From JAGVSR01 sp046074825 (GTDB lineage: Bacteria > Pseudomonadota > Alphaproteobacteria > Rhizobiales > Hyphomicrobiaceae), in the NCBI GenBank assembly GCA_046074825.1, contig JBJTOZ010000162.1, positions 1 through 12,327 on the forward strand: a stretch of 12,327 nucleotides of DNA, written 5' to 3'. The stretch's first letter is position 1. Every line of letters begins with the position of its first letter. The notes beneath the pieces are model-generated. The model saw only the letters and a list, made by a program, of their open reading frames with translations. It searched no databases and was not told where the DNA came from. This document shows, in pieces, positions 8,012 through 12,327 of the stretch. The translations under genes and the position numbers were made by a program.

Positions 8012-8065
8012 ATTTCTAATGAAAACTATGATAAGAACTCCTGTGACAATGAAGTCTTCGTATAC

Positions 8066-8096
8066 ACCTTTATACTAACCTTTATACTAACCTTTA
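8066..8096. repeat. 12-base tandem repeat, 2.6 copies
   Basis: The unit ACCTTTATACTA occurs exactly at 8066-8077 and 8078-8089, followed by a third ACCTTTA at 8090-8096. It lies 130-160 bases upstream of the transporter gene. Three ACCTTTA sites at 12-base spacing could be protein-binding sites, or simple replication slippage. Confidence 0.8.
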
Positions 8097-8225
8097 AAGA
8101 CCTGAGATCATATTTTAACGGATGTTTAAAACAGAATATAAAATATGGTCAAGCTGTGGGCTTCTCGGACAAATGTTGAGACATTGAAAGATGTATACGA
8201 GCCATAAGAATTTTCAATTCCACTA

Positions 8226-9221
8226 ATGATTAAAAAGTTCAGATCTTTAAAAATTACTCAAACAAATCGACCTCCATTCTTATTCATGACGTCAAGTGTG
8301 GCACATAAGTTCAGAGTCTGGCTCGTTCAACCCTTTAAATTTCAGGATTTTACAAAAGCTATAATCCTGATGATTGTCGCGATTACTTTATTTTCGGCTC
8401 TTGATACTTCAGCAAAATACTTAGGAGAGGTTTACTCTATGCCTGTGCCTCAAGTTGCATGGGCTCGATTTTTTGGACAATTTATACTCGTTCTGCTTCT
8501 TGTTCCAAGTTTTGGCTCACTTTCAATTCTTGATCTCTTTCGTACTAAAAATCTCAAACTTCAATTAGCACGTTCGATATTAATGGCTGCAACAACTGTT
8601 TTTAATTTCCTTGCTTTAAGAGACCTTCGATTAGATCAAACAGTTACTATTATTTTTCTGACACCTTTGTGCGTTGCTCTCGTAGGAGGACCTATTCTTG
8701 GAGAATGGATTGATTGGCGGAGAATGTGTGCAATTATTATTGGATTTAGTGGAGTTGTAATTTCTTTAAATCCTTCTCTTGATATGATACAACCTGCCGT
8801 AATTTATTCTTTTTCAGCCATGCTTGCTTACGCTTTATTTATTTTACTCACACGCTACATGGCGACACTTGATTCTCCTATGGTTACACTTTTTTATTCT
8901 ATGTTCGTAGGAACATTTCTAGGAGCTCCCATGGCACTTTCAAGTTGGAAAGCTCCACCTGATATACTCGCTTTTATTTTACTGCTCATGCTTGGTATCT
9001 TTGGAGGACTTGGTCACTGGCTTTTTCTGCATGCCTACAGGCTTGCTCCAGCATCCGCAGTTGCCCCCTTTTTGTATTTTCAACTGATATCGATGGTAGG
9101 ATTTGGTTTCCTCGTTTTTGGTGACACACCAAATTTACTCACACTTTTGGGCTCTTCGATAGTTATAGCATCTGGCATCTACTTGTTCCGCAATGACCCC
9201 CTTCGGGCTAGCGCAAAATAA
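8226..9221 (+). CDS. Drug/metabolite (EamA-type) transporter
   Basis: Inner-membrane transporter of the drug/metabolite transporter superfamily. Seen: 331 residues with about ten hydrophobic segments in two EamA repeats, roughly 46-182 and 192-322. The first repeat has the typical opening LFSALDTSAKYL and VAWARFFGQ; the second has AYALFILLTRYMA and the family-typical GHWLFLHAYRLAPASAVAPF. The substrate cannot be told from sequence; exporters of amino acids, S-adenosylmethionine carriers of intracellular bacteria, and drug exporters all share this fold. The start is uncertain: ATG 8226 and ATG 8286 (residue 21) both lack a good ribosome site, and family members usually have a shorter N-terminus before the first helix, which favours 8286. 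It is the only plus-strand gene here and converges on tgt with a 63-base gap. No adjacent gene hints at function. Confidence 0.88.
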   Translation: MIKKFRSLKITQTNRPPFLFMTSSVAHKFRVWLVQPFKFQDFTKAIILMIVAITLFSALDTSAKYLGEVYSMPVPQVAWARFFGQFILVLLLVPSFGSLSILDLFRTKNLKLQLARSILMAATTVFNFLALRDLRLDQTVTIIFLTPLCVALVGGPILGEWIDWRRMCAIIIGFSGVVISLNPSLDMIQPAVIYSFSAMLAYALFILLTRYMATLDSPMVTLFYSMFVGTFLGAPMALSSWKAPPDILAFILLLMLGIFGGLGHWLFLHAYRLAPASAVAPFLYFQLISMVGFGFLVFGDTPNLLTLLGSSIVIASGIYLFRNDPLRASAK

Positions 9222-9284
9222 ATTCATTTTAATTTTTTTATATGAAATATGCTTCAAGATTTTTAATATCACATGAGAAAAATA

Positions 9285-10463
9285 TTAATCAGATATCAGG
9301 GAAGCATCCCCTCCAACAAATTTCTCCTTTGCTGTCCTTGACCAATCATCAAAAGAGTTTTTTTCGATAGATTGTCGTATTGCTTTCATTAGATCTTGAT
9401 AGAAACAGGTATTGGCCCAAGATAATATCATTGCACCTAGATACTCTCCCGACTTAACTAAATGGTGTAAGTACGCCCGAGAATAATTCTTTGCAGCGGG
9501 GCAACTGCTATTTGGATCAAGAGGTCTTTTGTCTTCTGCATGTTTTGAATTATGCAGATTAATTTTGCCTTCCCAAGTAAAAGCGGTTCCATGTCTACCA
9601 TTGCGTGTTGGCATAACACAGTCAAACATATCCACTCCTCGACGAACACTCTCGATGATATCAAGTGGTGTACCAACGCCCATCAAATATCGGGGTTTAT
9701 CTTGTGGCAAGAGTTCTATAAAATCTTCAAGTGTTTGCACCATAGTCTCATGCCCTTCGCCTACTGCAAGACCACCGATAGCATAGCCTTGAAAGTTCAT
9801 ATCCACTAAACTTTGTGCAGATCTTTTTCTTAATTTCTTATTTGTACCACCTTGTACAATTCCAAAAAGTGTTTGAGCCTTTGATGCTCTTCCAGTTGCA
9901 ACATTGTTATCGAAAGCTTTTTTTGAACGAATAGCCCACTGAAGAGAGAGTTCCATTGCCCTTTCGACATCTTTAATATCTGCAGGCAATTTTATACACT
10001 CATCGAACTGCATCATTATATCTGAACCTAAGAGACATTGTATCTCTACTGATCTTTCAGGGGTTAGAAGATACAGAGATCCATCGAGATGAGATCTGAA
10101 TTCAACGCCTTCCTCAGTGACTTTCCTGATCTTTGAAAGGCTCATTACTTGGAAGCCACCTGAATCGGTTAGAATAGGTTTGTCCCAAAGCATGAATGAA
10201 TGTAATCCTCCAAGACGAGAAATGCGCTCCGCTCCAGGCCGAAGCATTAAATGGTAGGTGTTTGCTAATACTATATCAGCACCACTCTCTTTTATCTGCT
10301 CAGGATATAGGGCTTTAACCGTTCCTACAGTGCCTACAGGCATAAAGGCAGGGGTACGAATAGAACCTCTTGAGGTTTTAATTTCGCCCACTCTCGCATG
10401 AAGATCTTTATGTAGGACTTGAAAACTAAAGTGAGGAGCAGTCTCATCATAATTCAATCGCAT
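9285..10463 (-). CDS. tgt: Queuine/preQ1 tRNA-ribosyltransferase (tRNA-guanine transglycosylase), zinc-site variant
   Basis: Exchanges guanine 34 of tRNA Asp, Asn, His and Tyr for preQ1 in queuosine synthesis. Seen: 392 residues, normal length. Substrate-binding LTDSGGFQ carries D100 (D102 in Zymomonas); the catalytic nucleophile is D281 in VDMFDCVMPTRNGR (D280 in Zymomonas); GIVQGG and the GGLAVGE base-binding loop are present. The zinc site is not canonical: the usual CxCxxC...H ligands align with S319, C321, A324 and A350, so only one cysteine remains, while the flanking YSRAYLHHL is conserved. I recall similar cysteine loss in some Rhizobiales enzymes, so this may be a lineage variant with an intact fold, but could not check. 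ATG directly follows the queA stop (TAGATG) with GAGGTGG seven bases upstream, so translation is likely coupled. Confidence 0.95.
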   Translation of the reverse strand: MRLNYDETAPHFSFQVLHKDLHARVGEIKTSRGSIRTPAFMPVGTVGTVKALYPEQIKESGADIVLANTYHLMLRPGAERISRLGGLHSFMLWDKPILTDSGGFQVMSLSKIRKVTEEGVEFRSHLDGSLYLLTPERSVEIQCLLGSDIMMQFDECIKLPADIKDVERAMELSLQWAIRSKKAFDNNVATGRASKAQTLFGIVQGGTNKKLRKRSAQSLVDMNFQGYAIGGLAVGEGHETMVQTLEDFIELLPQDKPRYLMGVGTPLDIIESVRRGVDMFDCVMPTRNGRHGTAFTWEGKINLHNSKHAEDKRPLDPNSSCPAAKNYSRAYLHHLVKSGEYLGAMILSWANTCFYQDLMKAIRQSIEKNSFDDWSRTAKEKFVGGDASLISD

Positions 10464-11549
10464 CTACTTGCCACCTCTTGCGAGGAACAGGAGACATGCG
10501 TCACCATAAGAATAAAAACGATAATTATTTTTTATGGCAAAAGAATAGGCAGAGTGCATTTTTTGAAGACCTGAAAATGCAGAAACGAGCATAAATAAAG
10601 TAGATTTAGGCAAATGAAAATTGGTCATCAAGATATCCGTACTCTTAAATTTATATCCTGGTTTTATAAAAAGAGATGTCTCTCCTGACCATTCTTTGAT
10701 TATACCATTATCATCGGTTGACGTTTCTAATGTTCTCATAACTGTTGTCCCAATTGCTATAATTCTTCCTCCCTGCTTTCGCGTATGATTCAAATTTTGT
10801 GCCGTTTCTTTTGTTATTTGAGCCCATTCTGAATGTATTTTATGATTTTCAGTATCTTCTGTTTTAACGGGTAAAAAAGTCCCTGCCCCAACATGCAATG
10901 TAATAAATTCGATTGAAACCCCTTTACTTTTTAGGACTGAGATTAGCTCTGAAGTAAAATGCAAACTCGCCGTTGGAGAAGCCACAGCGCCGTAAGATTT
11001 TGCAAAGATTGTCTGGTAATTTTCAAAGTCCGAAGTATCCACTGGCCGCTTGAGGGAAATATATGGAGGCAAAGGCATTAGACCAATTTGTCCAAGTACG
11101 CCTTTCAAATTTTCATCGGATATATTAAAGATAATTTCTACTTCACCGTCATCTAATTTTTTTTCTATGGTTGCTTCACATAGAGGACTGAGAGAATGTG
11201 TTTGTTGATCATAAAAGCGTAAGACATCTCCAGGCTTAAGTCGTTTTAAAGGTCGAGCAAAGGCGCGCCATTTTTTGTCGTCTATGTTTTTGATTAAATT
11301 GAGATCTACTTTTGCAGAGAGATCCCCTCTTAGTCGCAGAGCTGCGAGACTAGACGGTATAACTTTAGTGTCATTAACAACAACAGTATCTCCCGTAGTT
11401 AGAAACTCTGGAAGATCCCTAACATATCTTTCTATAAAATCATTATTGTCAGGATGCACAACAAGGAGCTTGGCTGAATCTCGGGGAGTACAGGGTCTCA
11501 GCGCTATTCTTTCATCGGGCAGGAAAAAATCAAATAGATCGGTTCTCAC
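10464..11549 (-). CDS. queA: S-adenosylmethionine:tRNA ribosyltransferase-isomerase
   Basis: Transfers and rearranges the ribosyl group of S-adenosylmethionine onto preQ1 in tRNA to form epoxyqueuosine, the step after tgt. Seen: 361 residues, usual length. Family blocks appear in order: MRTDLFDFFLPDERIALRP at the start, VVVNDTKVIPSSL (56-68), YGAVASPTASLHFT (186-199), LHVGAGTFLPVKTED (218-232), IAIGTTVMRTLE (264-275) and the C-terminal TNFHLPKSTLFMLVSAF (309-325) and YSYGDACLLF. The start is GTG at 11549; the frame begins exactly where the family does, although the ribosome site is weak. It lies 76 bases downstream of the DUF423 gene and abuts tgt with no spacer, consistent with one operon. 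Confidence 0.96.
   Translation of the reverse strand: MRTDLFDFFLPDERIALRPCTPRDSAKLLVVHPDNNDFIERYVRDLPEFLTTGDTVVVNDTKVIPSSLAALRLRGDLSAKVDLNLIKNIDDKKWRAFARPLKRLKPGDVLRFYDQQTHSLSPLCEATIEKKLDDGEVEIIFNISDENLKGVLGQIGLMPLPPYISLKRPVDTSDFENYQTIFAKSYGAVASPTASLHFTSELISVLKSKGVSIEFITLHVGAGTFLPVKTEDTENHKIHSEWAQITKETAQNLNHTRKQGGRIIAIGTTVMRTLETSTDDNGIIKEWSGETSLFIKPGYKFKSTDILMTNFHLPKSTLFMLVSAFSGLQKMHSAYSFAIKNNYRFYSYGDACLLFLARGGK
10471..10477 (-). promoter_or_regulatory. Ribosome binding site of tgt inside the queA 3' end
   Basis: GAGGTGG lies within the last queA codons, seven bases before the tgt ATG. With the TAGATG junction it indicates translational coupling of queA and tgt. Confidence 0.7.
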
Positions 11550-11625
11550 GAAGTTAAGCTCAAAATTTATAGAAGTTATCAGATAAAAACAGAAGTTAAG
11601 TACAATAGCCGTACTAAGATTAGAA

Positions 11626-12018
11626 TTAATGAGTGTAGGATTTTATCCATTCATAGATGGCAGCATACGAAATAAGAACCCAACCCAAAATAATCAAAGC
11701 TCCACCTAATGGGGCTGCATTATGAAAAATTGTAAAATTATAAAACGCTCTTAAACACAAATCACCCCCAAATAGAATAACACCTGTCAGCATCATATAA
11801 GCTGCATAATCAAAGATGCGTGTTTTAATAGGATAAGCACCATTCCATGCTGCAAGACTTAATAATGCACACGCATGAAAAATAAACATATGCGAGGCAG
11901 TCACGATTAAAGGGTCTGATTTTAAATGAGCAGCAACTGCCGCTAAAATAACACCCCAGGCTCCTACAATTCCTGCTGCGAACATAATGAAGATGTTCTT
12001 TTGGAAATTCTGTCTCAC
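11626..12018 (-). CDS. DUF423 family small membrane protein (YgdD-like)
   Basis: Function unknown; this family of small inner-membrane proteins is widespread in bacteria. Seen: 130 residues with four hydrophobic helices at about 9-30, 43-62, 69-89 and 101-123. Family features include the small-residue-rich first helix ending AAVAAHL, the GVILFGGDLCL stretch at 79-89 and PLGGALIILGWV at 103-114. It lies 27 bases after the cyclophilin gene and 76 before queA on the same strand, so probably co-transcribed. The start is uncertain: GTG 12018 gives the full frame and ATG at residue 12 (11985) is an alternative; neither has a clear ribosome site. Confidence 0.85.
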   Translation of the reverse strand: MRQNFQKNIFIMFAAGIVGAWGVILAAVAAHLKSDPLIVTASHMFIFHACALLSLAAWNGAYPIKTRIFDYAAYMMLTGVILFGGDLCLRAFYNFTIFHNAAPLGGALIILGWVLISYAAIYEWIKSYTH

Positions 12019-12045
12019 TGCTATTATTATTATGTGGAGGTTATG

Positions 12046-12327
12046 CTAGTTGCTTGCAACTCTGACAGAGATCATTCGGTCAGGATTACGTGGTGGTTCT
12101 CCACGCTCTAACTGATCTACAGACTCCATCCCTTCTATAACTTTACCCCATACAGTGTATTGTCGATCAAGAAAGTTTGCATCCTTAAAGCATATAAAAA
12201 ATTGGCTATTAGCCGAGTTTGGCATCGAGGATCGAGCCATAGAGCAAACACCCCTAACATGCGGCTCATTATTAAATTCTGCGGGTAAATTGGGATAACT
12301 TGACTTGCCAGTGCCACGTCCCTCAGG
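12046..12327 (-). CDS. ppiB: Cyclophilin-type peptidyl-prolyl isomerase, C-terminal part (5' end outside window)
   Basis: Catalyses cis-trans isomerisation of proline bonds. The frame stays open to the right edge, giving the last 93 codons plus the TAG stop; the N-terminal half is missing. Seen: PEGRGTGKSSYPNLPAEFN, the family core MARSSMPNSANSQFFICF, NFLDRQYTVWGKVIEGM and a short GEPPRNPDRMISVRVA tail. The ANSQFFI motif and the W of YTVWGKV are active-site-region hallmarks of cyclophilins. An internal ATG at 12240 is not the start, since conserved residues precede it. Cyclophilin genes commonly precede queA-tgt in alphaproteobacteria, which fits. Whether the mature protein is cytoplasmic or exported cannot be told without the N-terminus. 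Confidence 0.9.
   Translation of the reverse strand, partial: PEGRGTGKSSYPNLPAEFNNEPHVRGVCSMARSSMPNSANSQFFICFKDANFLDRQYTVWGKVIEGMESVDQLERGEPPRNPDRMISVRVASN

Larger units (their letters stand above)
7848..8225. other. 378-base divergent spacer between tRNA-Lys and the transporter gene
   Basis: No open frame of gene size. It holds a likely tRNA-Lys promoter next to the tRNA, a possible long imperfect hairpin (about 7948-8011) that includes two copies of TTATCTAAT 31 bases apart, and a 12-base tandem repeat (8066-8096). The last 130 bases before the transporter show no strong promoter; TTGAAA-N16-AAGAAT ends only 14 bases before the first ATG. Confidence 0.5.

Noticed and set aside
8226..9221. 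Calling the transporter a S-adenosylmethionine carrier
   Set aside because: The fold is shared by many substrates and nothing diagnostic is visible; the spacer upstream shows no recognisable SAM riboswitch.
9222..9284. Possible bidirectional terminator between the converging transporter and tgt genes
   Set aside because: Only AT pairs and imperfect stems; a T-run exists but no stable hairpin.
12135..12317. 60-codon minus-strand open frame over the cyclophilin gene
   Set aside because: It is an alternate frame; the conserved cyclophilin residues continue unbroken to the window edge in the frame ending at 12046, so no frameshift is needed.

Overview
The window looks like chromosomal DNA of an AT-rich alphaproteobacterium. 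Three things point that way: a tRNA-Leu directly upstream of tig (trigger factor), a cyclophilin / queA / tgt cluster, and a sulfurtransferase and tripartite efflux genes of alphaproteobacterial type. The low GC content and mildly damaged tRNA stems would fit a host-associated lineage of the Holosporales or Rickettsiales kind. That placement is inference; nothing in the window proves it.

Layout from left to right: 1-184 is gene-free DNA after tig. tig (185-1555) and tRNA-Leu(UAG) (1675-1759) lie on the minus strand. After a 367-base gap come a two-gene efflux operon, an RND inner-membrane pump (2127-5300) and its periplasmic adaptor (5357-6523), transcribed leftward in the order adaptor then pump. 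Their promoter has a perfect TATAAT box overlapped by a perfect 15-base palindrome. A 3-mercaptopyruvate sulfurtransferase gene (6789-7646) and tRNA-Lys(UUU) (7773-7847) follow, also on the minus strand. A 378-base divergent spacer with a tandem repeat and a possible hairpin leads to the only plus-strand gene, a drug/metabolite transporter (8226-9221). Converging on it is the minus-strand cluster: cyclophilin (partial, runs off the right edge), a DUF423 membrane protein, queA and tgt.

How the genes work together: tgt inserts preQ1 at the wobble base of GUN-anticodon tRNAs and queA then adds the epoxycyclopentane ring, so queA-tgt is the late queuosine module; the two genes abut with no intervening base. 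The adaptor and pump would expel toxic compounds together with a TolC-type outer-membrane channel that is not in the window. tig and the cyclophilin are proline isomerase/folding factors at the two ends.

I did not find a new defence, mobile or secretion system here; the gene content is ordinary core genome plus one efflux operon. The points most worth a second look are a tgt product that has lost three of the four zinc ligands, the operator-like palindrome on the efflux promoter, stem mismatches in both tRNAs, an arginine in transmembrane helix 4 of the pump, and unexplained repeat/hairpin structure in the tRNA-Lys / transporter spacer.
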